This document shows, piece by piece, positions 12,323 through 22,579 of a DNA stretch of 64,000 nt. The translations under genes and the position numbers were made by a program. Numbering within the stretch: the first letter of the stretch is position 1; every line of letters starts with the position of its first letter. The notes beneath the pieces are model-generated. The model searched no databases and was not told the DNA's origin. It was given only the letters and a program-made list of their open reading frames with translations. The DNA comes from Rhypophila decipiens (taxonomy: Eukaryota; Ascomycota; Sordariomycetes; Sordariales; Naviculisporaceae), in the NCBI GenBank assembly GCA_033297075.1, contig MU858221.1, positions 16,141-80,140 of the forward strand, written 5' to 3'.

Positions 12323-13481
12323 CCTTCTACCAGGGACGTCTACTGTTGGATACGAGTTCATTTACGCCATCTGTTTGTCAGCGTCTAGGCCCTTCACGTT
12401 TCACTGTTGTCCTCGAGGATTTGCATTCTGGAGTTGTATTATTCTGCATTTGAAGCGAACTCATAATCCTCATTTCCTTTGTATCTTTTTTCTCTCTCTC
12501 ACTTTAGCATGTCAAGACGGTTGGATCAACATTTCATATTAATGGACATGATTCAACCCGTCACCCTCCCCTTCCTAGATAGATGAGTCATGATAGATAG
12601 TCAGCATTTAAATACCACCTTTGTTTTAGTAACCTTGTGCTGATGTGGTCTTGCGAATGAGCAAAATTCCATGACCGAAAAGTAAAAAGATCAACATCGC
12701 CCCTCATACAATCGCCACGCCATCCATCACGTTACGGCGTCATAGCTCAGCCCACCGTACGACTACACCTTAGCGTCGCTTACGAGGTATGTTGATCGCC
12801 TTGCACATGCAGGCTTCTGCACCAGATGCTCATGTGAACAGCGCCGTTCCTAATAAGCGCCATCGACGCACTTAGTTTTGCAAGCCTGCTTCGACACTAA
12901 CTGTTAGCTCTCACTCGTTTGTGGTAGCCGTTTCGCCAGCGGAGATCCGCCAATTCTCAGTCTGCCGGTCTCATTGACTCTTAGGAGAAGCATGAGTAAA
13001 AAACATCTTTGATGGCTTTCTTTCTTGTTCGGGTGTTCTGATTTTGAGATGATGGCTTACTGGCTTCGAGCCTCATCGATGATAGGGGTCAAAACAAGCT
13101 TTGTTGCCCCACACTTCGCCCCTGCCAAGACAAAACAAGGGGCCAAGTAAACAAAGCTCGGAAAACGCCGCGAGTCCCTTCCCTCGGAGCAAATTGACCC
13201 GATTCAGAACTGGTAGCAAAAAAGCCACAAGTCGGTCACAGTGGCCTGTCCTGGCCGGAATCGACAGGAAAGAGTCACACATGTCTTGGCCGTTCGCATC
13301 CCGTTGCGGCTCCCCAATTCATCCGAGTTGCGATTTTTATCTTGCTCCCTTTCCCTTGTTTGGACTTTTGGATGGCTGGATTTAACCTCTTGATCTCATC
13401 AATTGGTTTTGATCCATTTCATCTGCTCTACAAGTCACTGTCACTCTTTTCCCGTCAAGACCAACAAAACAACAGCCCATC
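12323..13481. other. Intergenic region
   Basis: No supported gene. The stretch before 13482 is pyrimidine-rich and looks like the promoter and leader of the DUF1772 gene. A 94-residue open frame at 13101-13385 has no splice partner or similarity and was not accepted. Confidence 0.4.
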
Positions 13482-14175
13482 ATGTCCAACTACATCAACA
13501 CCAACGCGGTCGTCGGCGTGACTGCCGCATGTTCCTTCATTCTTCTCGGCAAGCACAACAAACCCTTTCCCGCAAATCAACAGCCAGCCTGCTAACCTTT
13601 CTTCTTGGACAGGAAACGCAATAACCCAATCCTTCATGGGCGTGCCGGCCCTCCTCGTCGACTTCCCGCGCCCCCTCGCCGGAAGCAAGGAAGAATACAC
13701 GGCGGCCTCCAAGAAACTGGGCAAGCAATGGCCCGTCTTTTGGCAAATGGGAAATGTCTTTTTCCGCCCCATGTCCACCCTCGGAATCTTTACCTACAGC
13801 TATGCAGCCATCGCCACTCTCCGCGCCGCCTCCTCGCCCTTGCTTTCTGATTTCGGTGTCTCGACCCCTCAGTCTACCACCTGGAAGTTATACGCCATCA
13901 GCGCAGCATGCCATTTGATTACCGTTGTGCATTCGGCTATCAATATGCAGCCTATCAATGCGCGGATTGATGCGCTTAGGGGGGACGACCAGGGGAATGG
14001 AAGATCTGTGGAGGGTGTTTCGAACGGCAAGATCCAGGTGGGTGAGAGTGCCCATGAGGGATTGGCCGAGTTTTGGGCGCGCAAGTGGATTCGGTTGAAT
14101 AGCGTGCGCATTGTGATGCCTGCTATTGCGGGGAGTATGGCCATGTGGGGGCTTGTTCGGGGGGCTAGTAAATAA
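13482..14175 (+). CDS. DUF1772 / anthrone-oxygenase-like membrane protein
   Basis: Two exons, 13482-13548 and 13613-14175, give 209 residues. The join needs a GC-AG intron (CTCG|GCAAGC .. GCTAAC .. GGACAG); no GT donor fits, and the spliced reading gives ILLGNAITQSFMGVPALL, the usual start of this family. Pfam PF08592 proteins are small four-helix membrane proteins that include fungal noranthrone/anthrone oxygenases. Hydrophobic segments lie near the N-terminus, around GIFTYSYAAIATL, around LYAISAACHLITVVHSA (with the family-typical His) and at the C-terminus (IVMPAIAGSMAMWGLV). Its place beside a SnoaL-like gene, an FMO and a P450 fits oxidation of an anthrone-type intermediate. Many family members have unknown substrates, so function is only probable. 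Confidence 0.82.
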
Positions 14176-14915
14176 TTTGGGACGGGTTTGTTCATGATGG
14201 GGTGGACTTGGTCTGTAGTATGAGACGCGAAAGGTGCTGAGAAGGTACAAGGAAGGAAAGGAGGACGACGAGGATGGCATGGAGATATGGGTCGATACCG
14301 TCAATGTATCTAGGGTTAGGGTTGTGTGTAGTAGCTATCCGGCAAGACAGGTTTGGCTGTCCGAGTGGATCGCCTCGTATTAATAAACAAGGAAGAAGGG
14401 GTTGGGCGCTTTCTTTGGTGTTTATATTATCGGTTGTTTCTCGATTCATTGCACAGATTGGTGGCAATGCGAATTGGTCCATGTTCATCAAAGGAGACGT
14501 GAAGAAATATTTGGTTGTCATCTCTTTCAAAGCTGTATACCACATTCTTGCGGATCAATGTCACGGTGCTCTGTTGAGAAGGTTCCACCACCGGTTTATG
14601 GATCCAAGACTGTTTTCTGGGTACATATTTCCTGTTATTTTATGTGGTGACAGATGATGGATGGAGAGGAGCGGTATCCCCAAGAAAGTGGAGTACAACT
14701 CATTACTTTGGGAGTACTGTATTGGTCAGGCAAACGACATCACATTGCATTTCTACGAGTATCTATCTTCCCATGTTCCTACATATAAACAATTTCCGGT
14801 ATACGTTCCAACGATACTGACAAGAAAAGAAAACAAAAAAGACGAAACAATAATCTTGACTACCCTTGATCGCCGACACCAGGACTCCAAGCTCATGTTC
14901 GTCTCTCCTCTTTGA
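14176..14915. other. Convergent intergenic region
   Basis: The region lies between the 3' ends of two convergent genes. It holds a two-unit telomere-like motif (TAGGGTTAGGGTT) at about 14310-14322. Short open frames have no support. Confidence 0.45.
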
Positions 14916-15785
14916 TCAGTTCGAATTCATCCATCTTCTAACGCCCCAAAATGTCTGGGCAGCGATGCAAGTAAACAAAATCGAGCCTCCAGCCCAGCGA
15001 GCAGCTCTGGTGCTAGCAACTGCCGACGCCCCCATGGCCAGAGAAAATCTCGTGAACAAAGCAGTGGGTGACCACACCGCCATCCTTTCTCTCTGTGCCA
15101 TGGTGGCATTGCCGGTTGAAGGCCCATCAAAGTTCTTGGGAGCATGTCGCTGCCGCATCTCGATCGCTTTGTGACTGTCGACAAACTCTGTGATTTCCAA
15201 CACTTCACTCCCGTCGGGTGAGAGCCGAATCATCATGACACATTCGTTCCTCCATTCAATCGTTGGAGCTTGAACCGCCCCCGGGCCGTCGGATTGTGGC
15301 TTGGCCTTGAGAGTACCCTCCATCCGCGCATGAATCGTCACAATGCCCTTCCCCAGGTCGGTGAAGGTCTCCTCGGGTACCATTGCGAATTTATCAAAAA
15401 CCGAGAAAATACCAGTCGCGTGTTGGGCAAATGCGTCTATGCCCCGGGGCGGCATGTCCAAACTTGCGGGGAGGACACGATGGATGAACTGGTCCGATAA
15501 AGAGGCCAACAAGGTCGGAACGTCAAGCGAGGCGTAACCTTGCAGCAGAGACCGGATTGTGTTCTGTACACGCATGGCGAGCTCTCGTTGGGAGCGCGAG
15601 GCAGAATCAGAGGCGCTTGCGGATGATTGCGAACTAGAACTGATTGGGGATTCCGGGGCCGGGGACATGGGGGGACTGGGCGGGACCATGTTGAGGTGTG
15701 CAGGTGAGAGGTCGGGCACCTTGTCGGTGAGCGTGTGGTTGTGGTGGCGGGACATGGCCTGCTGTTGCTGATGGTGCTGCATCAT
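14916..15785 (-). CDS. SnoaL-like (NTF2-fold) protein with disordered N-terminus
   Basis: A single exon encodes 289 residues. The first 70 or so are His/Gln- then Pro/Ser-rich and probably disordered. Residues about 75-225 look like a fungal SnoaL-like/NTF2-fold domain: helix LLQGYASLDVPTLLASLSDQ, HRVLPASL, then beta strands ending in EWRNECVMMIRL and EVLEITEFVDS with the usual E-F-V-D-S end. A hydrophobic stretch (ILFTCIAAQTFWG) near the C-terminus could be a membrane anchor. SnoaL-type folds include polyketide cyclases and hydroxylases, and such genes recur beside anthrone oxygenases in fungal aromatic polyketide clusters. The long disordered N-terminus argues for caution. The alternative is a general NTF2-like protein. 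Confidence 0.72.
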   Translation of the reverse strand: MMQHHQQQQAMSRHHNHTLTDKVPDLSPAHLNMVPPSPPMSPAPESPISSSSQSSASASDSASRSQRELAMRVQNTIRSLLQGYASLDVPTLLASLSDQFIHRVLPASLDMPPRGIDAFAQHATGIFSVFDKFAMVPEETFTDLGKGIVTIHARMEGTLKAKPQSDGPGAVQAPTIEWRNECVMMIRLSPDGSEVLEITEFVDSHKAIEMRQRHAPKNFDGPSTGNATMAQRERMAVWSPTALFTRFSLAMGASAVASTRAARWAGGSILFTCIAAQTFWGVRRWMNSN

Positions 15786-16609
15786 GTCGGGGACAATAAT
15801 TGAAGTTGAATATGCTGAGCTTTCAAGTGTCTACACTGCAGGATAGCGAAAGATGGAACTGGTTAGTGATGGTCAAGTCTATCCAGGAGTGGCAGTTCTG
15901 TCAAGATATCTGCATTCCTCGTCCTCCTCGCTGCTCGATGATCCCGTCGTTGCCAGGTGCGCCTGCCATATCAACGCTGTTTCCAGACCAGATGCTAACT
16001 TGAAGCTAAGCTAAGCAATGATGATCCTTGACTTTGATCGCCCACCGTTCCTTCGAGAATGGACCTTCTGGAGTTGCGGAGAAGGGTTGACCATGCAACA
16101 GCCTACGGTACCGGTCTATCCTTATATCACAACGGCTGCTTGCTTTTAGAGTTCCCATCCGCCCTGACCACCAAACAAAACTTTGATGGCTCCGTCTTGG
16201 TGCCAGAGGGCGTCCGTCATTGTGGGTCCAGAGCGGATTGGTGCACCTTTGAGCGCTGATTCGGATCTCACGCCGGACTTCCCCCCAACACCTTTTGGTC
16301 CATATTAGACTCTGCTCGTTACTCGACCATTGTCCATCGTCCCAACCCAGACGTCAGGATCATGATACATGGCCTAGGCCGCTCTGCACCATGCTTCCAC
16401 TAGCAGACGCTCGACCAAAGCAAGCTGCACTCCCTGGCCTTCAAAATGCAGCTCACGCCACCACAAATGCAATCATTTTCCGCAGATCATCTTCTTCACA
16501 CCGCCTGATCCCTTTGCCCTTTGATTTGGAGTTTGACGCATTTCTTGCATATCCTCCTGTACAAGCCAAGCAACAACAATACCGCCTCCCAAAATTCCCA
16601 ACCATCACC
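15786..16609. other. Divergent promoter region of SnoaL-like and NmrA-like genes
   Basis: The divergent genes share 824 bp. An in-frame extension exists upstream of the NmrA start, back to 16295, but it lacks the conserved Rossmann start and was treated as leader. Confidence 0.45.
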
Positions 16610-17644
16610 ATGTCCAAAGCCCTCCTCATAACCGGCGCAACAGGCAAACAAGGCGGGTCCGTCATTGACGCCCTTCTGTCCCAGGCCTCGTCCACTTCTT
16701 CTCAAACCAACCCCCAAAAGTTCACCATCCTCGCCGTAACCCGCGACCCCTCATCCCCGGCCTCCCAGCGCCTCCTTCGCAAATCCAATCCCGAAAAAGG
16801 AGTAGCCATCAAACTCGTCAAGGGCAACCTAGACGACATCCCCGCTCTCTTCGCATCCGCCAAGGAAGCCCTCAAATCCACCACGTCCCCATCTCTCCAA
16901 ATCCACGGCGTCTATTCCGTCCAAGTGTCGCTCGGGCCAGGCGTCACCGTCCAAGGAGAAATCAACCAAGGCAAGTCCCTCATCGACGGCGCCATCGCCA
17001 ACGGTGTGCGACACTTTGTCTACTCTTCTGTCGAGAGGGGCGGTGATGAGCACTCGTGGAACAATACCACGCCTATTCCCCACTTTCAGACCAAACATGC
17101 CATTGAGCACCATTTGCGGGATGTCAGTGCCATCAAGACGCTTGGTGGAGATGATGCCGAGGATGCTGCGGGCAAGCACATGGAGTGGACTATTCTGAGG
17201 CCAGTGGCGTTTATGGATAATCTCGCGCCGGGGATGCCTACCAAGGTGTTTTTGGCGGCCATGAAGAATCATATCGGTGACAAGGGCAAGAAGGTGCAGT
17301 GGGTTGCTACCAAGGATATTGGAGTCTTTGCGGCCAAGGCGTTTACTAGCCCCGAGGAATGGAAAAACCGGGCGGTGGGCTTGGCCGGTGATGAGCTTGA
17401 TATGGAGGGGCTAGATCGGTCGTTTATGAGGGCCACCGGGAGGAATGTGCCTCTTGGGTACGGCTTCATGGGGAGTATCCTGACTTGGGCGGTCAAGGAG
17501 ATGGGGCTCATGATTGGCTGGTTTGCCGACGAGGGATACAAGGCCGATATTGAGGCTCGGAGGAAGGAGCACCCGGGCATGTTGACTATGGAGATGTGGC
17601 TTGCTCAGGAGGACAGCCCGTTTGCGGCCGGTGATACCAACTAG
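16610..17644 (+). CDS. NmrA-like NAD(P)-binding oxidoreductase
   Basis: One exon encodes 344 residues from the ATG at 16610, chosen because it places the Rossmann strand and GATGKQGG (9-16) directly at the N-terminus; the frame stays open upstream but encodes no conserved sequence. SLIDGAIANGVRHFVYSSVERGG and WTILRPVAFMDN are typical of NmrA-like short-chain dehydrogenase relatives (PF05368). These proteins are redox sensors, regulators or isoflavone-reductase-like enzymes, and often sit in fungal secondary-metabolite clusters. No catalytic Tyr-x3-Lys pattern is obvious, so a binding or regulatory role is as likely as catalysis. It is divergent from the SnoaL-like gene. Confidence 0.88.
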   Translation: MSKALLITGATGKQGGSVIDALLSQASSTSSQTNPQKFTILAVTRDPSSPASQRLLRKSNPEKGVAIKLVKGNLDDIPALFASAKEALKSTTSPSLQIHGVYSVQVSLGPGVTVQGEINQGKSLIDGAIANGVRHFVYSSVERGGDEHSWNNTTPIPHFQTKHAIEHHLRDVSAIKTLGGDDAEDAAGKHMEWTILRPVAFMDNLAPGMPTKVFLAAMKNHIGDKGKKVQWVATKDIGVFAAKAFTSPEEWKNRAVGLAGDELDMEGLDRSFMRATGRNVPLGYGFMGSILTWAVKEMGLMIGWFADEGYKADIEARRKEHPGMLTMEMWLAQEDSPFAAGDTN

Positions 17645-17994
17645 GGAGAGCAAGACATGCTTCTCTTGTTCTCTCTTTTGGTTTGTTTTTGTTGATTATG
17701 TACTCATTTTCTGCTCTGTCTTTTCTCTTCTTTGCATGTACTCACTGGTTGGGGGCGTATTGATTCTTACAAGATAGATGGCTATGCACCCGATGTGCTC
17801 TTTGGTTTGTGTCTTATAGCATCACGAGGAATGCAATATCAGTATTTACACACCCCGAAAGTAGACAATGAATGAACCGCTTCCGTTAGGTTTCGCCTCG
17901 GCTGTTTTTTTCTTTCAGGACACCTTGTGCCGCGGCCTCTTTCCTGTCTTGCTCCATACATGTACTTCCAACTGGCCCCCTCACTCCTCCCTAC
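17645..17994. other. Convergent 3' intergenic region
   Basis: A T-rich 3' region between two converging genes. No coding or structural feature seen. Confidence 0.4.
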
Positions 17995-18682
17995 TCAGTC
18001 CGTCACCTCAAAAGTCCCCTCGACACAAAAGATCCTCCTCCCATCTTGCGTAATCGCCTCTGCCTTGGCATGAAACCGCCCCGTCGGCACAAATCCAGGA
18101 AAGAGCGGAATGGGCCACGAGGTGAGGACGGCATAGCCCTCCCTGATTCCCTCGGGACACGACCGATGCAGATCTGCCCGCGTCTCACCTCCCCCTTCAC
18201 TGTCTGGGATAGGGACGCTTATCTCCTGGAGGACGTCAATATCGCACAATGGACCCCAGAAGAAAGGGTTGTTCCCGGGGAGGTCTTTGTCTAGATAGGT
18301 CGTGTTGACAGTCATCCAGGGGACGTCGCCTGTTGGGGACACGAAATGCCCTATGAGGCGGACTTTTTGGTAGAAGCCTCTGCAGTTTTAGGTTAGCTTG
18401 GCTTATGGTACGTGATATGGAGTGAAGCGGTCAAGCTTACACTCGCGGATTGGTCGGGAGAAAGTCCAATCGCGTGACGTTGAAGATGTTGTCTGCTGGA
18501 TCAGAGTCTGGGCAAAAGTATGCTGGAGACTCGCCTGGAACCTTCTGGCCGTGGTTTGAGGTGGCAAATTCGGATAAAGAAGGGGTGATGGGAACTTGAC
18601 GGCCGTCACCTAGGTCCTGCGAGGGCGCTCCGGTCACAAGACTGCCTGCGGCGCAGACCAACGAAAGGATTTTGAGACTCAT
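17995..18682 (-). CDS. Secreted ML-domain (MD-2-related lipid-recognition) protein
   Basis: Two exons, 18682-18441 and 18379-17995, join to 208 residues through a 61-bp intron with a CTAAC branch site. An N-terminal signal peptide (ILSLVCAAGSLVTGAP) is followed by a linker and a domain resembling ML/NPC2 and fungal phosphatidylglycerol/phosphatidylinositol transfer proteins: CPEGIREGYAVLTSW, then GRFHAKAEAITQDG and a terminal CVEGTFEV. These domains bind single lipids in a beta sandwich, held by disulfides. The N-terminal 60 residues before the domain are longer than in the small PG/PI transfer proteins. The assignment rests on pattern rather than alignment, so it is moderate. Confidence 0.65.
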
Positions 18683-19693
18683 GATGGCCGTAACTGTTGG
18701 GAGATGCTCAGGCAGTGTAACGAACTTGGATGGAGAAAAATGGTAAGTGGATGAGAGGAGAGGAAAGGGTGGAAAGTAGCAGTTGAGGGCTTGAGAGAAT
18801 ATGCCTCGTCGGGTTGTTCTTTTGGCAATGCAATGGGCTGGAGCCTACGCATTCCGTGTTTGATGTTTAGGTAGACAAAATAAGGTTGGCCGGGGTATAT
18901 GCACGGTAACCAATCAAGACAGGGAACAAAGTGGTTGGTCCCAAAGGAGCTTGCAGGATGAACAAAAGGCCCAAAGTTTTGGGGGCCAATTATACCCTGC
19001 CCAGTATATGTGAGACATCCGCATACGCGTGTGCCACAGGGGATCAGATCTGATACCCAGCTCAGCCGTCCAGGCACCTACACGTACTACACCCACCTAT
19101 AATGAGCTGCGCCTCGGTTATGATTCCACAAGATCGACCTCTACGCCCCACGTCACAAATGCCAAAATCCAAGGGCCCAGGATACCGGCCGCCAGTTTGG
19201 ATGACTCCACGTTTCATAATAATGAGACGGCGGACAGATTGGGCTATTGGGCCTCTTAGTCACCGACTCAGCCCTACTCAGCTGTAGATCATGCTTAACT
19301 TGTTGTCTACCAAATACCGCATAACGGACGAGCCTCTGTTTGATTAATTCACCTGATGCATGGTCTTCGGTGTCAGCCATGGCTATGGTGGGCCTTTCGC
19401 ATGTTGCCCCGCCGCCCTGTGCGGCATTTACAGCAGGCTGAGCATGATATTCACGGCCAAACTCATGACCTCCTATACGAAGTGTGTGCTGTGGATGGGC
19501 GATGCCATAGCAGGACAGTCGATGCGGCGTTTCCTGCGATATGAGGCCTCTCTATATCGATATACTGCAATGCGGCGTTCGCCTTCTGGTATATAAAGTC
19601 AAGATCAGACGCCAGTAAAGATGAAAAAAGAACCATCCATCGATCACCATCGGTCCCATTACCGTTTCCTGCCTCCCAATACTAGTACACATC
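18683..19693. other. Divergent intergenic region
   Basis: The 1-kb space separates the ML-domain gene from the esterase gene. A TATATAAA box at 19590-19597 lies about 100 bp upstream of the esterase ATG. No gene supported. Confidence 0.5.
19590..19597 (+). promoter_or_regulatory. TATA box of the SGNH esterase gene
   Basis: TATATAAA about 97 bp before the ATG, an expected distance in filamentous fungi. Confidence 0.45.
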
Positions 19694-21585
19694 ATGTCTG
19701 TCAGGCAACTTAGCCTGGCACTGGTCTTGGGCATCAGAGCTGCCCTAGCAGCCCCGTTTCTCTCTACCCGACAGGATGTCGACCCAGCCGTCCAGAGCCT
19801 CATCGATGCGGCAGGCGAGTGGCCGCAGTACAATGCTCCCGACCTAAAGCGCGATATCACCGAATGGCTCGCCATAGGGGACTCGTTCGCGGCAGGGATC
19901 AGCGCCGACGTGCCTAACGATGAGCTCAACTACCAGTGCTCGCGCTTCAAACAGTCCTACCCCAACCAGATGAACGAGAACAAGGACTTCCCCGGCTTTT
20001 CCACGTCACGCAAATTCATTTTTGGGGCCTGTACCGGCGCCAAGATTGATGATGTTAGAAAGGACCAGGTCGAGACTGGAGACCCAGTCCTGACGGATGA
20101 CCATCCCAAAATCGGAAAGCCGCAAATAGGAACCTTGTCTATTGCAGGGAATGACCTCGGTTTCGGCGAGGTAAGTGCCCCTTTGAGTACTAGTATCAGT
20201 ATATATGCCTAGCCTTGGGACTAATCATGACTCCTTCTTAGATTGTCAATGCCTGCCTTTATCGTTGGGGATTCTCACCTGGAGACTGCAAGGAAGTGCT
20301 CAAAAAGGCTCGGGATATGTTGGATGACCCTGGCAAGGCATTCATGTTCAAGGTTGTTGAGATTATTGTCCATATTATGCATAGGGCGAGAAGTCAGAAC
20401 CCGGATTTCCAGCTGTAAGTCTCTACTGAATGTCCGAGATTCTTTATATGTGGGTCAGAGTCTAACACAAGATTACTTCACCCTAGATACGTTACGGGAT
20501 ACATCAGGTTCTGGAACGACCAAGACACGCAGTGCAACGATATCACGTGGATTTCCTGGCCACACGACAAGGTCTACCTGACCACTACCCTGCGCCAGGA
20601 CATGAACTCGCTCGTCATCAAGCTCAACAATGTCCTCAGAGACGCGGTTGACGCCCTTTCCCGCTCCCTTCCCGGCATCTACTTTGTCGACGAGTTTGAC
20701 GCCAAGTTCGACGGCCACCGCTTCTGCGAAAAGGAAGCCGACCCGAAGTACCATGAGAATCCCGTTGACAGCCACACATGGTTCATCCACTACAACTCGC
20801 CTTACGAGAATCCCTCCACAGCGGGCGCGAACAATCTGTACGAGCAAGTCATAAACGCCTTGGTCCCGCCCGTGGACGGCAAGTCAGCCTCGGATCAAGT
20901 CAACGAAGCCATGGCCGCCGGCGACGGTGCTACCCGCTTTCCCCAGCTTGCAACGCCCGAGGCAACCGAGAAAGCGCTCAAAGACCTGGCTGCATCCAAC
21001 CCAGAGCTCAATTTCCTTCCAGTCACTTGGATCCGCGTCATGCACCCGAAGGGAGCAGGCTACACGGAAATGTCCAACGCGGTGATTCAAAAAGTCAGAC
21101 AGTTTAGTGCAACAGGCGCCGAGGCTGCACCTCCACCACCACCGCCGCCGCCGCCACCACCACCACCACCACCACCTCCCCCTGGCCCATCCAAGGGCCT
21201 GACCGTCATGCTGCAACAAGTCCTCTTCGAGATTGGCCCCGAGAACGACTGGGTGTTTTATACCAACAACCCGGGCTCAACAGCTGATCCCTGTCCGGAT
21301 CCGAACGGGGCCAAGGTCAAGGAGGTCGACACGAGCTACGACTACAACATTGATGACCCGCCTTTTCCATCTGGCGACTTTGACGTTAGATTATACGACC
21401 AGGACTGCAAGTACAGCAGCGACGGCAACGGCCCCGGCAAGCTGAGCTGCCCTGGAAACGACAATATCGAGTGCAAAGAGCATGGCGATAGAAAGGGCGG
21501 AGGGGCCAAGACGAATCTGTGTGACGGACAGGTGGCCATTTCGTGGCGGTACAGCTACCATCCTGCTGTCTACTGTGAATGGTAA
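19694..21585 (+). CDS. Secreted SGNH hydrolase with polyproline linker and extra C-terminal domain
   Basis: Three exons, 19694-20170, 20242-20414 and 20487-21585, join to 582 residues. A signal peptide (1-20) precedes the SGNH/GDSL esterase fold: block I IGDSFAAG (Ser64), oxyanion-hole GND near Asn153, and a later His region (DSHTWFIHY). Other fungal proteins of this type are extracellular lipases or esterases. At about 431-449 a run of some 18 prolines links to a roughly 130-residue Asp/Gly/Cys-rich C-terminal domain that ends PAVYCEW; I do not recognise it, though its acidic loops (DVRLYDQDCKYSSDGNG) suggest metal or carbohydrate binding. Catalytic plus polyPro linker plus accessory domain resembles modular cell-wall-degrading enzymes. 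Splice sites are canonical. Confidence 0.85.
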
Positions 21586-21639
21586 AAGGTCAATGGGAGA
21601 CTTGGAGGAGGATATGGAGTCTTGGGCGTTATCTTCGCA

Positions 21640-21683
21640 CCTAATATACAGGCACCACTACTCTCATATACAGGCACCAGTCC
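21640..21683. repeat. Left inverted repeat of the minisatellite element
   Basis: About 44 bp beginning CCTAATATACAGGCACCA match, as reverse complement with few differences, the block at 22186-22228. Each arm contains two tandem copies of a roughly 22-bp ATATACAGGCACCA unit. Confidence 0.75.
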
Positions 21684-21699
21684 AATTTGACTTTCCAGA

Positions 21700-22160
21700 C
21701 TAGAGGTATTTATTCGAGCCAGTCAAGGCATTTATTCGAGTCAGTTAAAGCATTTATTCAAACCAGTTAAGGCATTTATTCGAGCGAGTTAAATTAGTCA
21801 AGGTATTTATTCTAGTCTAAATTATCTAGTTAAGGCCTCTATTCTAGTCTAGTTAAGACATTTATTCTAGCTAGTTAAGGTATTTATTCGAGCTAGTCAA
21901 GACCTCTATTCTAGTCTAGTTAAGGCATTTATTCTAGTTAGTTAACGCCTCTATTCTAGTCTAGTCAAACCATTTATTCTAGCTAATTAAGGTATTTATT
22001 CTAGCCAGTTAAGGCCTCTATTCTAGTCTAGTTAAGGTATTTATTCTAGCTAGTTAAGGCCTCTATTCTAATCGAGTCAAGGCATTTATTCTAGCTAGTT
22101 AAGGCATTTATTCTAGCTAGTTAATGCCTCTATTCTAGTCCAGTTAAGGCATTTATTCCA
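21700..22160. repeat. 22-bp minisatellite array
   Basis: About 20 direct, diverged copies with the core TATTCTAG..AGTTAAGG. Variants differ mainly by transitions and by TTTATTC versus CTCTATTC starts. The unit contains the partial palindrome CTAGCTAG. Confidence 0.85.
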
Positions 22161-22185
22161 CAAGAGTAGTGCCTCTATATAAGAA

Positions 22186-22228
22186 GACTAGTGCCTGTAT
22201 ATGAGAGGACTGGTGCCTGTATATTAGG
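22186..22228. repeat. Right inverted repeat of the minisatellite element
   Basis: Reverse complement of 21640-21683. A third, more diverged copy of the GTGCCTNTATAT unit lies just inside, at about 22170. Confidence 0.75.
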
Positions 22229-22579
22229 GCCATATTATATACGTTTCCCTTTTATAGAAGATTTTATACTACAAACACAGATATGATATGCGCCTGCACA
22301 GCCACACCACCATGTTGCCCTGCAGCTGATGTTGTCCTGTTTGGGAAATGCGCCTTGCGCCCATATGCATGACGGAGCCTTTCGTCCAGTAAAAGCCACC
22401 CAAACCAGCCAAACTGAATCGCCCGTCACAGCTGAAACCCGTTTATGGAAATATCAGTTTATCGGCACATTCAAGCTCAACATCGAGGTTCCTTTCAATC
22501 TTGGTCTTTTGGTATCACAATAACCCGAAAAAAGGATATCGCCATCTCCGCCTCGCCCTCATCCGCAAAACTCATCAGA

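Larger units (their letters stand above)
21640..22228. mobile_element. MITE-like foldback element carrying a 22-bp minisatellite
   Basis: About 590 bp, AT-rich, starting some 55 bp after the esterase stop. The ends are 43-44 bp inverted repeats. Between them run about 20 imperfect copies of a roughly 22-bp unit of the form (A/C)T(T/C)TATTCTAGCTAGTTAAGGC, with a TTTATTC class and a CTCTATTC class that partly alternate. It has no coding capacity. Inverted ends with internal arrays fit a non-autonomous foldback/MITE element. I could not identify a clear target-site duplication, so a purely structural minisatellite remains possible. Confidence 0.6.

Noticed and set aside
21700..22160. Possible CRISPR array
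   Set aside because: Repeats are contiguous without unique spacers, diverged, and in a eukaryote; it is a minisatellite.
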